Shown piece after piece: positions 27,220 to 36,412 of a stretch of 64,000 nucleotides of DNA (its first letter is position 1; each line of letters opens with the position of its first letter). Source of the stretch: Pseudomonas sp. S09G 359 (GTDB lineage Bacteria > Pseudomonadota > Gammaproteobacteria > Pseudomonadales > Pseudomonadaceae). The position numbers were made by a program, and so were the translations under genes. The notes under the pieces are model-generated. The model was given only the letters and a program-made list of their open reading frames with translations. It had not been told where the DNA came from and did no database searches. The stretch is from NCBI RefSeq assembly GCF_002843605.1, contig NZ_CP025263.1, positions 2,199,501-2,263,500 on the forward strand, given 5' to 3'.

Positions 27220-28377
27220 ATGCTGTTTCCCATCCTGCTGCTGTCGGCCGCCGGTTTTACCGTGCTGACCACGGAATTCGTTATTGTCGGGCTGTTGCCA
27301 TCCATCGCCCGGGACCTGAACGTCAGCGTGCCCCAGGCCGGGCTGCTGGTGACGCTGTTCGCGTTTACCGTGGCCGCCTTCGGGCCCTTTCTTACGGCGT
27401 ACTTCGCCCGTTTCCCACGCAAGCGCCTGTTTATCAGCATCCTGATCCTGTTCGGTGTGGCCAATACCGTGGCGGCCCTGGCGCCGAATATCTGGGTGAT
27501 GGCCTTCGCACGGTTGATCCCGGCCCTGGGCCTGCCGGTGTTCTGGGCCCTGGCCAGTGAAACGGCGGTAGACATCGTCGGCCCCGAATACGCCGGGCGT
27601 GCGATTGAAAAAATCGGCTTCGGCATCGTGTGTGCCACGGTGTTCGGCATCCCGGTGGGTACGTTGATTTCCGATATGTTCGGCTGGCGCAGCGCGTTTG
27701 CCATCCTTGCCGTGGTGGCGCTGGCCAAGGCCGTGCTGCTGTTTATCTACCTGCCGGTGACCCAACCGAAGAACGATCAGGTAACCCTGCGCTCGCAGTT
27801 CAAGATCCTGCGCAACCCGCTGATGCAGGGGCATATCCTGCTGTCGATCCTGGTGTTCAGCGGCATGTTCACCGCCTACACCTACCTGGCGGACATCCTT
27901 GAACGCCTGGCCGGCTTTGACGGCACCCTGGTGGGCTGGTGCTTGATGGGCTTTGGCGCGGTGGGCTTGATCGGCAACTCCCTGGGCGGGCGCGCGGTGG
28001 ACCGCCACCCGTTGATCGCGTCCATGCTGTTCTGCGGCTTCATGATCGCGGGCATGGTCGCGCTGGTGCCGGCGATTCACTCCACCGTCGGCCTGGCGGC
28101 GGCGATGGCCGTGTGGGGTGTGACCCAGGCGGCGATGTTCCTGGTCAGCCATGTACGGCTGATGAAAGCCGCGCCCCATGCGCCGGCGTTTGCGGCGTCG
28201 CTGAATATTGCCGGGGCCAACCTGGGGATCGGCCTGGGCGCGCTGGTTGGCGGGCATGTGATCGACACGTTGGGCCTGGGCAGCCTGGGTTTTGCGGCGT
28301 CCGGGTTTATCCTGGCGTCGATCCTGCTGGCGCTGTGGTTGATGACCGCCAGGCAGCCGGTCGCGTCCAGCACCTGA
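27220..28377 (+). CDS. MFS transporter, DHA1 (drug:H+ antiporter) type
   Basis: 385 residues with twelve membrane segments. The helix 1-2 region reads FTVLTTEFVIVGLLPSIARD, typical of DHA1 carriers of the AraJ/NepI/YdhP kind, with motif A degenerate (AYFARFPRKRLF). Substrate unknown; export of sugars, nucleosides or drugs occurs in the group. The frame is open to 27091, but GGAG six bases before ATG 27220 and the start of helix 1 there decide the start. It is convergent with nhaR. Confidence 0.87.
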   Translation: MLFPILLLSAAGFTVLTTEFVIVGLLPSIARDLNVSVPQAGLLVTLFAFTVAAFGPFLTAYFARFPRKRLFISILILFGVANTVAALAPNIWVMAFARLIPALGLPVFWALASETAVDIVGPEYAGRAIEKIGFGIVCATVFGIPVGTLISDMFGWRSAFAILAVVALAKAVLLFIYLPVTQPKNDQVTLRSQFKILRNPLMQGHILLSILVFSGMFTAYTYLADILERLAGFDGTLVGWCLMGFGAVGLIGNSLGGRAVDRHPLIASMLFCGFMIAGMVALVPAIHSTVGLAAAMAVWGVTQAAMFLVSHVRLMKAAPHAPAFAASLNIAGANLGIGLGALVGGHVIDTLGLGSLGFAASGFILASILLALWLMTARQPVASST

Positions 28378-28381
28378 GCCA

Positions 28382-29284
28382 TCAGGGCAGGGCGGTAAAC
28401 AACTCCCGTCGAGCACCTTCGGTAATCGCCACGATGCCGGGGTGCTTGACCTTGCGCTCCACCGAGATCGCGTAGAACGACTCGGTGACCGCATCGGTCT
28501 GGCCGATCAGCGCCACACCGTACTGGCGCACCACCTCATCGGCGATCACGCTGGGGGCGATGAAGATCCCGCTGCCGGATTGTCCGAATGCCTGCATCAA
28601 GGCGCTGTCGTCGAACTCACCGATAATTTTGGGCTGGATCTGCTGCTCGGCGAACCAACGCTGCAGGCGGCTGCGCACCACGGTTTCGGCACCTGGGATC
28701 AACAGGGGCGCGCCATGCAGGCACTGTGGGAAATCACCACCGTACCGGTCGGCCAATGCCTGGGTGGCGAAAAAGCTGATGCCACATTCCCCCAACTTCT
28801 GGCTGTAGCCCTTGATGTCCAGGTGCGTAGGCATGGGGCTGTCGGAAATCACCAGGTCCAGGCGCTGGATCGCCAGGTCGGCCAGTAAACGCTCGAGTTT
28901 GTCTTCACGACAGGTGATGCGGATCGGCTCGCTCAGTTCCATGGTCGGCGCGATCAGCCGGTACACGATGGACTTTGGCACCACATCCGCCACCCCGACC
29001 CGAAACACAATCTGCTGTTGGTTGGGTTGTGCGCGCAGCATGGCTTCCAATTCATTGCCGGTCTGGAACATCTGCTCGGCGTAGGGCAGGGCCTGGCGCC
29101 CGGCTTCGGTGAGTTCCAACTGGCGACCGACGCGCTGAAACAATGCGATGCCATATGTTTGCTCCAGCAGGCTGATTTGCCCGCTGATGGTCTGGGGCGT
29201 GAGGTTCAGTTGCTCGCAGGCGCGCACGATGCTGCCAGTCTTGGCCACCACCCAAAAGTAGTGCAGTTGTCGGTAATTGAGCAT
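28382..29284 (-). CDS. nhaR: LysR-family regulator NhaR
   Basis: 300 residues. The helix-turn-helix lies in residues 3-60 (LNYRQLHYFWVVAKTGSIVR, LNLTPQTISGQISLLEQTYG). It matches NhaR of enterobacteria, which activates sodium/proton antiporter genes in response to Na+. No nhaA neighbour is present here, so its targets must lie elsewhere or be different. The effector domain has the typical VGVADVVPKSIVYRLIAP. It is divergent from a small lipoprotein gene and the TerC gene, which could be targets. Confidence 0.85.
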   Translation of the reverse strand: MLNYRQLHYFWVVAKTGSIVRACEQLNLTPQTISGQISLLEQTYGIALFQRVGRQLELTEAGRQALPYAEQMFQTGNELEAMLRAQPNQQQIVFRVGVADVVPKSIVYRLIAPTMELSEPIRITCREDKLERLLADLAIQRLDLVISDSPMPTHLDIKGYSQKLGECGISFFATQALADRYGGDFPQCLHGAPLLIPGAETVVRSRLQRWFAEQQIQPKIIGEFDDSALMQAFGQSGSGIFIAPSVIADEVVRQYGVALIGQTDAVTESFYAISVERKVKHPGIVAITEGARRELFTALP

Positions 29285-29418
29285 GGCGGCCTACACTTCG
29301 TAAAAAACGAAGTATACGCGAGAAAAATACGAATTTTCCTGAACTGTTCGCTTGCATAGAATGCCTCGCTATCGCGGGGCCACTATTTGGACCCAATGGT
29401 TCTAACGAGGAATACATC

Positions 29419-29670
29419 ATGAAACTCAATTCCCTGGGCGCGGCCTCACTGCTTGCGCTTTCATTGGTGATGATCAGCGGTTGTGATCAGGTCGAGAAAA
29501 GTGCGCAGCAAGTGTTGGGCAAAGCCACTGAATCGGCCAAGCAGGCGATCGATGACACCCACAAGGCCGCCGAACAGGCGTTGAGTGAAGCGACACAAGG
29601 CCTGATCAACCCGCAAAAAAACGATGATCAGCAAGAAAAACAGCCAGAATCAAGCAGCAAAGAAGCTTAA
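29419..29670 (+). CDS. Small lipoprotein
   Basis: 83 residues with a lipoprotein signal ending in ISGC. The mature part is a single charged amphipathic helix with Ala-Lys-Glu periodicity (VEKSAQQVLGKATESAKQAI, DDTHKAAEQALSEATQG) and a polar tail. GAGGA lies before the ATG. Such helical lipoproteins may associate with membrane or peptidoglycan. It lies 28 bases before the TerC-family gene and may share a transcript with it. Confidence 0.8.
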   Translation: MKLNSLGAASLLALSLVMISGCDQVEKSAQQVLGKATESAKQAIDDTHKAAEQALSEATQGLINPQKNDDQQEKQPESSSKEA

Positions 29671-29698
29671 TTTCCCAGCACAACGTCAGGACTGACCT

Positions 29699-30448
29699 AT
29701 GGATTACCTTTTACAACTGGCCGCCAGCCCTACCGCCTGGGTGGCACTGGCCACCTTGATCGTGATGGAAGTCGTGCTGGGCATCGATAACCTTATCTTC
29801 ATCTCGATCCTCACCAACAAGCTGCCCGAGCAGCACCGGGCCAAGGCGCGGCGCATCGGCATCAGCATGGCGTTGGTGTTGCGCCTGGGCCTGTTGAGTA
29901 CCATCGCGTTCATCGTGCAACTGACCGCGCCGGTGTTCGAAGTGTTTGGCCAGGCGTTTTCGTGGAAGGACATGATCCTGATCGCCGGCGGCCTGTTCCT
30001 GGTGTGGAAGGCCACCACCGAAATCCATCACAGCATGGACCCGGAGCCGGAAGAGAAGGCCTCTGTGGGTAACACCGTGACCATCGGCTTTGCCGCGGCG
30101 ATCGGGCAGATCCTGTTGCTTGACCTGGTGTTCTCCATCGACAGCATCATTACCGCCGTGGGCATGACCGAGCACTTGCCGATCATGATCATTGCCGTGG
30201 TGACCTCGGTGATCGTGATGCTGGTGGCGGCCGAGCCGCTGGCCAAGTTCATCAACGACAACCCGACCGTGGTGATGCTGGCCCTGGGCTTCCTGATCAT
30301 GATCGGCATGACGCTGATCGCCGAAGGTTTCGGCGCCCATGTGCCTAAAGGCTACGTGTACGCGGCCATGGCCTTCTCGGCGGCGATCGAGTGCTTGAAC
30401 ATCGCCCGACGCAACCGCCACAAGCGTTTGCTCGCTGCCCGACAGTAA
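29699..30448 (+). CDS. TerC-family integral membrane protein (YgdQ/YoaE-like)
   Basis: 249 residues with about seven membrane segments. TerC signature Asp residues lie in helices 2 and 5: [13 protein letters not shown] and [17 protein letters not shown]. The family has been linked to manganese or tellurite efflux and to metal loading during protein secretion; the specific role here is not visible. Short acidic loop EPEEKA near residue 120. A terminator follows 13 bases after the stop. Confidence 0.9.
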   Translation: MDYLLQLAASPTAWVALATLIVMEVVLGIDNLIFISILTNKLPEQHRAKARRIGISMALVLRLGLLSTIAFIVQLTAPVFEVFGQAFSWKDMILIAGGLFLVWKATTEIHHSMDPEPEEKASVGNTVTIGFAAAIGQILLLDLVFSIDSIITAVGMTEHLPIMIIAVVTSVIVMLVAAEPLAKFINDNPTVVMLALGFLIMIGMTLIAEGFGAHVPKGYVYAAMAFSAAIECLNIARRNRHKRLLAARQ

Positions 30449-30460
30449 GGCGTAAACCCA

Positions 30461-30500
30461 AAGGCCGGCTGCGCTCGCAAGAGCTCAGCCGGCCTTTTGT
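30461..30500 (+). terminator. Terminator after the TerC-family gene
   Basis: AAAGGCCGGCTG and CAGCCGGCCTTTTG form a 12-bp stem around a loop of about 14 bases, ended by T4. It lies just after the stop at 30448. Confidence 0.8.
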
Positions 30501-30565
30501 TGTCTGTGACCGTCAGCCCGATCGGGCAGGGTAGGGATGGGGTTGCCGCAGGTGAGTCAACAGCG

Positions 30566-31267
30566 TTAGCTGTCGGCACTCACCTGGGTAGGTTCCGGGC
30601 AGGTTTCGTCGCCGTTGTTGAGGCCCTGCTTGTAGTTGCGGCTCAGCAGCGAGGCCTTGCCGTTGTGCCAGGTCAGGGTCAATACATACAGCGTGTCGTA
30701 GTCGCTGCCCGACCAGTCGTCGGTGATGGTGTGTTTCTCGCCCGAGGCTTCACTGGCCACCTTGTTGATCAACTCCGGCAGGTAGCCGTGGGACCAGGCG
30801 GTGTAGATGATGGAGTTGTGGTATTTGTCCTCGACCAGCTCGTCGGCGAGGGCGCTGGTGTCATTCGCCGAGAATTTGATGTTCACCGGCAGGCCGAGCT
30901 TGATGGCGCTGGGGCTGATGGTCATCAGGGGTCGAATGTAGCTGTAGGAATTGTCCAGCTCGCCTTCCTCGACATTGCGCGTCGGGTTGGCGGCGAAGAC
31001 GAAGTTGGCCTTGCCGAATTTTTCCGGCAATACCGTGGCCAGGTTCATGGCACGGTTTAGGCCCTGGCAATTGAGCTGGCCCAGGCCGCCGAGGGGTTTC
31101 TCACCGTGACGCAGGAACACCAGGGTTTGCACGCCGTCCACTTGCTCGGCACGGCTGGTGCGTGATTCCAGGGTCAATCCGATCGCGCCGCCAACCAGCA
31201 AAAGCGGCAACATGATGTATGAATAGCGTTTCAGGCGCCGCGCAAGGCACAGAGGCTTGATGGTCAT
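30566..31267 (-). CDS. Membrane-anchored histidine phosphatase family protein
   Basis: 233 residues. A basic N-terminus and a hydrophobic segment near 17-33 (YIMLPLLLVGGAIGLTL) act as an uncleaved anchor or signal. The catalytic RHG motif is LVFLRHGEKP, and a later His lies in AWSHGYLPELI as in branch-1/2 histidine phosphatases. The tail has one Cys (DETCPEP). Predicted periplasmic phosphatase; substrate unknown. A short upstream gap of 250 bases shows no other feature. Confidence 0.75.
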   Translation of the reverse strand: MTIKPLCLARRLKRYSYIMLPLLLVGGAIGLTLESRTSRAEQVDGVQTLVFLRHGEKPLGGLGQLNCQGLNRAMNLATVLPEKFGKANFVFAANPTRNVEEGELDNSYSYIRPLMTISPSAIKLGLPVNIKFSANDTSALADELVEDKYHNSIIYTAWSHGYLPELINKVASEASGEKHTITDDWSGSDYDTLYVLTLTWHNGKASLLSRNYKQGLNNGDETCPEPTQVSADS

Positions 31268-31519
31268 TGGGTGTCGAGTCTTCGGTGCTTCGAGTTAAGG
31301 CTGACATGCCCGGCCCCAGTACGCATCCGGCGTGCTGCGGTTGTTCCCTGTCGATATAGCGAGGTGCCTCCATTCACCGTGACTGCGCAACTAAGAGTGT
31401 AAGCCGGCTTATTGGTTCGCCTGCGTAGGACAATAGCCCGCTGATGTTGCGCATTGATGAACCATGCAGGACGCGAGACAGATGACTATGATGGGGGCTT
31501 TATGCCGAGGGACTTCCCG

Positions 31520-32218
31520 ATGAACCCAATCGCCGCCTTCCCGATCAACAGTAAATGGCCCGCCCAGCATCCGGAGCGCCTGCAACTCTACTCGCTACCC
31601 ACGCCCAACGGGGTAAAGGTTTCGATCATGCTCGAGGAGTTGGGCCTGCCCTACGAGGCGCACAAGGTCAGTTTCGAGACCCAGGACCAGTTGTCCCCCG
31701 AGTTCCTGTCCCTGAACCCCAACAACAAAATCCCCGCGATCATCGACCCCGACGGCCCGGCCGGCCAGCCTTTGGCGCTGTTTGAGTCGGGTGCGATCCT
31801 GATCTACCTGGCGGAAAAAACCAGCCAGTTGCTCTCCGAAGATCCCGCGACACGTTATGAAACCATTCAGTGGCTGATGTTCCAGATGGGTGGTATTGGC
31901 CCGATGTTCGGTCAACTGGGGTTCTTCAACAAATTCGCCGGCAAGGCCTACGAGGACAAGCGCCCCCGCGACCGCTATGCCGCTGAATCCCGACGCCTGC
32001 TCGAGGTCCTGGAAAAGCGCCTGCTGGGCCGCACCTGGATCATGGGCGACGAGTACAGCATCGCGGATATCGCCACCTTCCCCTGGGTTCGCAACCTGAT
32101 CGGCTTCTACGAATCCGGCGACATTGTCGGCATCGCCGACTTCCCTAACGTACTGCGCGCGCTGGACGGCTTTGTCGCCCGGCCGGCGGTGATCCGTGGC
32201 CTGAATATTCCGAGCTGA
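31520..32218 (+). CDS. Glutathione S-transferase family protein (Nu/Ure2p-like)
   Basis: 232 residues. The thioredoxin-like N-terminal domain reads LQLYSLPTPNGVKVSIMLEE and PNNKIPAIIDPDG, followed by ESGAILIYLAEKT. The all-helical C-terminal domain has MGDEYSIADIATFPWVRN. This matches the YfcG/YghU type, which act as glutathione-dependent disulfide reductases or peroxidases. The ATG at 31520 has GAGGG at good spacing; ATG 31502 is possible. It is followed three bases later by the PhzF gene, so the pair is likely an operon. Confidence 0.88.
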   Translation: MNPIAAFPINSKWPAQHPERLQLYSLPTPNGVKVSIMLEELGLPYEAHKVSFETQDQLSPEFLSLNPNNKIPAIIDPDGPAGQPLALFESGAILIYLAEKTSQLLSEDPATRYETIQWLMFQMGGIGPMFGQLGFFNKFAGKAYEDKRPRDRYAAESRRLLEVLEKRLLGRTWIMGDEYSIADIATFPWVRNLIGFYESGDIVGIADFPNVLRALDGFVARPAVIRGLNIPS

Positions 32219-32221
32219 AGC

Positions 32222-33064
32222 ATGCCGACTTTCGATTTCAAGCAACTGGATGTATTTAGCGACGTGGCGCTCAAGGGCAACCCGCTGGCCGTGGTCCTGG
32301 GGGCTGACAGCTTGAGTGACGGGCAGATGGCGGATTTCGCCCGCTGGACCAACCTCAGTGAAACTACGTTTTTGCTGACGCCCCGCGATCCGCGGGCTGA
32401 CTACCGCGTGCGAATTTTCACCACTCTTAAGGAACTGCCCTTCGCCGGGCACCCAACCCTGGGCAGTTGCCACGCATGGTTGCAGGCAGGGGGTGTGCCA
32501 CAAGGCGAAGAGATCATCCAGGAATGCGAAATCGGCTTGGTGCGCATCCGTCGCCAAGGCGAAGAGCTGGCATTTATTGCGCCGCCGTTATTGCGTTCCG
32601 GTGCGGTGGACGCAGCATTGCTGGAGCGCGTGCGCCTCGGGTTGGGTCTTGCACCGCAGGCAATCGTGCGCAGCCAGTGGGTGGACAACGGCGCCGGGTG
32701 GCTGGCGGTGATGCTGGCCGAGCGTGACCAGGTGTTGGCATTGCAGCCGGATTACTCGCAGTTGCTGGGGCTGGCGGTGGGCGTGATCGCTCCCTGCGAC
32801 CCCCAGCGCGACGACGTGGATGCGCAGTTTGAGGTGCGTGCCTTTGTCGCAGGCGACGGTGCCCAGGAAGATCCGGCCACCGGCAGCTTGAACGCGGGCG
32901 TTGCGCAATGGTTGCTCAGCGAGGGGCTTGCGCCCGAGCGCTATGTGGTCAGCCAGGGCACGGCCATGGGGCGCGCGGGGCGTATCAGCGTCGAACGCCA
33001 GGGCGATGAGATCTGGGTCGGTGGCGCCGTCGCGGTGTGCATCGAAGGGCGCCTACAGCTCTAG
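32222..33064 (+). CDS. PhzF family isomerase-like protein
   Basis: 280 residues of the PhzF/DapF fold. The presumed catalytic Glu is in LSETTF, with LKELPFAGHPTLGS and a second-half loop EDPATGSLNAG. PhzF itself isomerises a phenazine precursor, but there are no other phenazine genes here, so this is one of the many PhzF paralogues of unknown substrate. It follows the GST gene after three bases. Confidence 0.9.
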   Translation: MPTFDFKQLDVFSDVALKGNPLAVVLGADSLSDGQMADFARWTNLSETTFLLTPRDPRADYRVRIFTTLKELPFAGHPTLGSCHAWLQAGGVPQGEEIIQECEIGLVRIRRQGEELAFIAPPLLRSGAVDAALLERVRLGLGLAPQAIVRSQWVDNGAGWLAVMLAERDQVLALQPDYSQLLGLAVGVIAPCDPQRDDVDAQFEVRAFVAGDGAQEDPATGSLNAGVAQWLLSEGLAPERYVVSQGTAMGRAGRISVERQGDEIWVGGAVAVCIEGRLQL

Positions 33065-33101
33065 ATCAATAAATTGTTACGGCCCACGCAATACACTGTT
33101 G

Positions 33102-33136
33102 GCCCCTTGGCGTTTGTAATGCCGGGGCCAAGGGGC
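33102..33136. repeat. 10-bp inverted repeat upstream of hemB
   Basis: GCCCCTTGGC and GCCAAGGGGC flank 15 bases. It lies between the PhzF stop and the hemB start, and may be a terminator without T-tract or an operator. It is not followed by T on either strand. Confidence 0.5.
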
Positions 33137-33179
33137 ATAAGCTTTCGCCCCAAAGTTTTCCCTCTTTGTCAGGACAGCC

Positions 33180-34154
33180 ATGACCAGCCAGTTCCCCCAA
33201 GCCCGCCCACGCCGCCTGCGCCGCTCTCCAGAGCTGCGTGGCTTGTTCCAGGAAACCGAGTTCACCCTTAACGACCTGGTGCTGCCGATTTTCGTCGAAG
33301 AAGAAATCGACGACTTCGTGCCGATCACCAGCATGCCGGGCGTGCAGCGCATCCCCGAGAAGAAGCTGGCCGGCGAGATCGAGCGTTATGCCCGTGCCGG
33401 GATCAAGTCGGTGATGACCTTTGGCGTGTCCCATCACCTGGATGCCAACGGCAGCGACACCTGGAAAGAACGCGGCCTGGTGTCGCGCATGTCCTCGATC
33501 ATCAAGGACGCCGTGCCGGAAATGATCGTGATGTCCGACACCTGCTTCTGCGAATACACCGACCATGGCCATTGCGGCGTGATGCATGGCGCCCATGTCG
33601 ATAACGACGCGACCCTGGTCAACCTCGGCAAACAAGCCGTGGCGGCCGCGCGCGCCGGTGCTGACGTGATCGCCCCCTCGGCGGCGATGGACGGCCAGGT
33701 CCAGGCGATCCGCCGCGCCCTGGATGACGCGGGGTTCACTCACATCCCGATCATGGCCTACTCGACCAAATTCGCCTCGGCGCTTTACGGCCCGTTCCGC
33801 GAAGCCGGTGGCAGCGCGCTCAAGGGCGACCGTAAAAGCTACCAGATGAATCCGATGAACCGCCGCGAAGCCGTGCGCGAATCGCTGCTCGATGAGCAGG
33901 AAGGCGCGGACGCCCTGATGGTCAAACCGGCCGGTGCCTACCTCGACATCATCCGCGACATCCGCGAGGCTTCGCGCCTGCCGGTGGCGGCGTACCAGGT
34001 GAGCGGCGAGTACGCGATGATCAAGTTCGGCGCCCAGGCGGGTGCCATTGATGAAGCGCGGGTGGTGCGTGAAACCTTGGGGTCGGTCAAGCGCGCGGGG
34101 GCGGATCTGATCTTCACCTACTTCGCGATGGACCTGGCATTGGCCGGTATCTGA
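33180..34154 (+). CDS. hemB: Delta-aminolevulinic acid dehydratase, zinc type
   Basis: 324 residues. It condenses two 5-aminolevulinate into porphobilinogen in haem synthesis. The triple-Cys zinc site [14 protein letters not shown] is present. Catalytic lysines lie in MAYSTKFAS and MVKPAG. The well-known P. aeruginosa HemB has no such Cys cluster and uses magnesium, so this is likely the second, Zn-type paralogue seen in some Pseudomonas rather than the sole enzyme. AGGA lies seven bases before the ATG. Single gene. Confidence 0.92.
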   Translation: MTSQFPQARPRRLRRSPELRGLFQETEFTLNDLVLPIFVEEEIDDFVPITSMPGVQRIPEKKLAGEIERYARAGIKSVMTFGVSHHLDANGSDTWKERGLVSRMSSIIKDAVPEMIVMSDTCFCEYTDHGHCGVMHGAHVDNDATLVNLGKQAVAAARAGADVIAPSAAMDGQVQAIRRALDDAGFTHIPIMAYSTKFASALYGPFREAGGSALKGDRKSYQMNPMNRREAVRESLLDEQEGADALMVKPAGAYLDIIRDIREASRLPVAAYQVSGEYAMIKFGAQAGAIDEARVVRETLGSVKRAGADLIFTYFAMDLALAGI

Positions 34155-34195
34155 CCTGAATGGGCGTGCGTTTCGATTTGAAATGTGCGCCCGCT

Positions 34196-35689
34196 TCAGA
34201 AGTTGATACTGCGCGCTATGTCCTTGAGCTTTATAAAACGACGGCACGTCAGTGTCTCATCCACGCTCTGCAGGTCGTTCAGAAATTGGGTGTTCAACTG
34301 ATCCAACTCCGGGTCGTTAAAGCCATACCAGGTGTCATATAAATGCCCGGGGCCTCGGGGCGGGCCAAAATACATTTCAAAACACAGGCGATTACGCAAT
34401 GTATCGCCAAAGGTCACCAGCTTTCTTCGGTTGATGGGCGGCATCGTCTTGCTGGTCGGCGCAGGTACGCGAAGCCGCAAGGCAAAAGCATTCTGCTGGT
34501 AATGGCCCATGGCACCGTGATCGGCCGAGTGGGCAACGGTGACGTCCCAGATAAACGAGGCGATCACCCTGGCCAATGTATCTCCCTCGCGTATGCGTTG
34601 ATGATCCGGAAAACCGCTGACCCAGGCCGCAATGGCATCGCTCCAGTACGTTATCACCGGATCGTCGACATCAATGTGCGCCACTACGGCGCTGACAAAA
34701 TCAAGAATCACGTTGTAATAACCGCGCAGAAACTCATCGAAGTCCGACCAGACTTTTTCCGGCGCCAGCAGGTAGTTATACGGCGGGTAACAGTTGTTGC
34801 CCGCGATGCCGGAAAACGCATCGGTCATATGCCCGGTCCAACCGCGCCCGTCTTCGATAATCGGGATGTTTCCCCAGCCCGGGTAGGGCGTGTACGGCAG
34901 GAATTGGTTGTTGTGCGCGACGGAGTAGGGCAGTAGCGAAACGGCCTGGTTGATCGCCAATTGAATCCGCGTGTGTGGCGCAATCAGTTTGAACAACAAA
35001 TGCTGTTGAGGCAGTGCGGTCAAGCTGATTGCGCTGATGGCGTCCATCGGGAAATGCACCCGTGGGTGAGTCACCAGGGTGATCACACACAGGGCGCCTT
35101 GAAATACAAAATACTTGGCAAGCTCCCAGGCGTTTTTATCCTCAGGGGTTAAGACCAGGCCGTTTATCTTGATGGCCAGCGCTGTCCCCGAGTGATCGGT
35201 CTCACGCTTGAACAGGGTCAAGCTGGGCGCCGAGTAGATACCGTGCAGCGGATCGACGCGATTCATGCTCAGCGTGTCGATTTTCAAATACTTGGGTTGG
35301 CCCTCGCTATCGAACAGATCATCTGGGTTCAGTACCTCAGGAAACTCAGCAGCGTCCTCCAGCCCAACCGGGGTCAGCAATTTGCTGAACGTGCCATAAA
35401 ACAGTTGTTCGACGAATAATCGGTCGGACACCGGCTGCAGTTTGTGATCACCCGCGAGCATCTTGAGGATTATCTTGAGACGACCGGACTTCAGGGTTTT
35501 GAGGTAGTGGGACACCACATTGAGACGGAAATCCTCCAATTGGGTCTTGGGGACTTTTTTAATCATGGCGGGTAGTTTGGGGACTAATGTATTAACTTTA
35601 GGCCAAGGGCCGTTGCTACCGTACAGGTAGTCATCGGTGGTATAGCCTTGAGGCGGTCCTGCCCACTCTGTGTAGAGCTCTGCTGACAT
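34196..35689 (-). CDS. Lipoxygenase-like metalloprotein
   Basis: 497 residues, shorter than plant or P. aeruginosa LoxA enzymes. Lipoxygenase features are visible in order: WELAKYFVFQGALCVITLVT, then His208 and His212 in THPRVHF, HLLFKLIAPHTRIQLAIN, and His387 with His391 in VAHSADHGAMGH. The usual Fe ligands are His-x4-His, His-x3-Asn/His and a C-terminal Ile. Here the first pair is His-x3-His and the last residue is Phe497. The His-x3-His spacing is seen in fungal manganese-type lipoxygenases. Predicted dioxygenation of polyunsaturated fatty acids; no signal peptide. It lies next to the Rhs island. Confidence 0.7.
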   Translation of the reverse strand: MSAELYTEWAGPPQGYTTDDYLYGSNGPWPKVNTLVPKLPAMIKKVPKTQLEDFRLNVVSHYLKTLKSGRLKIILKMLAGDHKLQPVSDRLFVEQLFYGTFSKLLTPVGLEDAAEFPEVLNPDDLFDSEGQPKYLKIDTLSMNRVDPLHGIYSAPSLTLFKRETDHSGTALAIKINGLVLTPEDKNAWELAKYFVFQGALCVITLVTHPRVHFPMDAISAISLTALPQQHLLFKLIAPHTRIQLAINQAVSLLPYSVAHNNQFLPYTPYPGWGNIPIIEDGRGWTGHMTDAFSGIAGNNCYPPYNYLLAPEKVWSDFDEFLRGYYNVILDFVSAVVAHIDVDDPVITYWSDAIAAWVSGFPDHQRIREGDTLARVIASFIWDVTVAHSADHGAMGHYQQNAFALRLRVPAPTSKTMPPINRRKLVTFGDTLRNRLCFEMYFGPPRGPGHLYDTWYGFNDPELDQLNTQFLNDLQSVDETLTCRRFIKLKDIARSINF

Positions 35690-35915
35690 AAAAACCCCCT
35701 TTTCTGGAGAGAGTGAAGGCGGGTATGCGTGTGATGTCAGTTAAGCCGTTAAGAAAAGCCGGGGCAACTGTAAGAGTTGACAGGTTTAATTTTGGTGGTT
35801 TTGTGGTAGGCGGTTATAGGTAGCTTTTCTTGATCCATAGTTGGTAGCAAAGTTTGCTCCCGCTGAACGAGTTGGCGATCCGCCAATCTGCCTGAAACAC
35901 AGCGTTGTCCATATT

Positions 35916-35957
35916 GGGGCTGCTTCGCAGCCCAACGCGAGCAAGCTCGCTCGCCAC
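35916..35957. repeat. Single REP unit, GCGAGCAAGCTCGCTCGCCA type
   Basis: One REP half (GGGGCTGCTTCGCAGCCC followed by AACGCGAGCAAGCTCGCTCG) without an inverted partner. It is in the 299-base gap between the lipoxygenase-like gene and the immunity candidate; nothing else is visible in that gap. Confidence 0.75.
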
Positions 35958-35988
35958 GGGGAGTGGGGAGGGCAGTGAGGTGGTGGTC

Positions 35989-36405
35989 TTACCATGTTGA
36001 TTGGTCTTCGTGGCTGGCTTTTTGGAGATCGTCTCTCCAGGCCTCGTTGGCTAAACGATAAATGTCGGCGAAGAAGCCTCGGGGGTCGGCTATTTCTGTT
36101 TCGTTCCAAGCCATTGTTATGTACTCGTCGTAATCGCTTTCGAATTCTTTAGCAAAGTCAAAGTCGGGGCTGTCTAGCGCGTCTTTGAGTGCAGATATCA
36201 ACATAAATCGATGCCTGTATGAAAGGTACATAAGGTCTTTTAGAATAAAGGAAACTATGATTGTTTCCCTGTCTTTTTCATTGTTAGGGTCATGTTTCCA
36301 TAGCTCTTTGCCAATTGTATCCTCAAGATCGTATATTGATATCGCTCCTAATATATGAGAAATATTAGGGGTGTAAGGGGTGTTCGTAAATGGGCATTTC
36401 AACAT
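35989..36405 (-). CDS. Candidate immunity protein for the Rhs toxin
   Basis: 138 residues, acidic and AT-rich in codons, starting a few bases after the rhs stop on the same strand. It contains the segments SIYDLEDTIGKELWKHDPNN, FAKEFESDYDEYITMAWNET and ADPRGFFADIYRLANEAW. No known domain is recognised. Position directly downstream of an Rhs C-terminal tail, small size and acidic charge are the usual signs of an immunity gene. The frame extends upstream to 36459 within rhs; ATG 36405 just after the rhs stop is preferred, with a weak AAGTGAG. Confidence 0.65.
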   Translation of the reverse strand: MLKCPFTNTPYTPNISHILGAISIYDLEDTIGKELWKHDPNNEKDRETIIVSFILKDLMYLSYRHRFMLISALKDALDSPDFDFAKEFESDYDEYITMAWNETEIADPRGFFADIYRLANEAWRDDLQKASHEDQSTW

Positions 36406-36412
36406 TGTTTGC

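Noticed and set aside
32222..33064. Phenazine biosynthesis locus
   Set aside because: Only a PhzF-family protein is present; no other phz genes are adjacent and PhzF paralogues are common.
33061..33179. Zur box upstream of the zinc-type hemB
   Set aside because: No GTTATA-TATAAC-like palindrome is present; the only symmetric element is a GC-rich hairpin.
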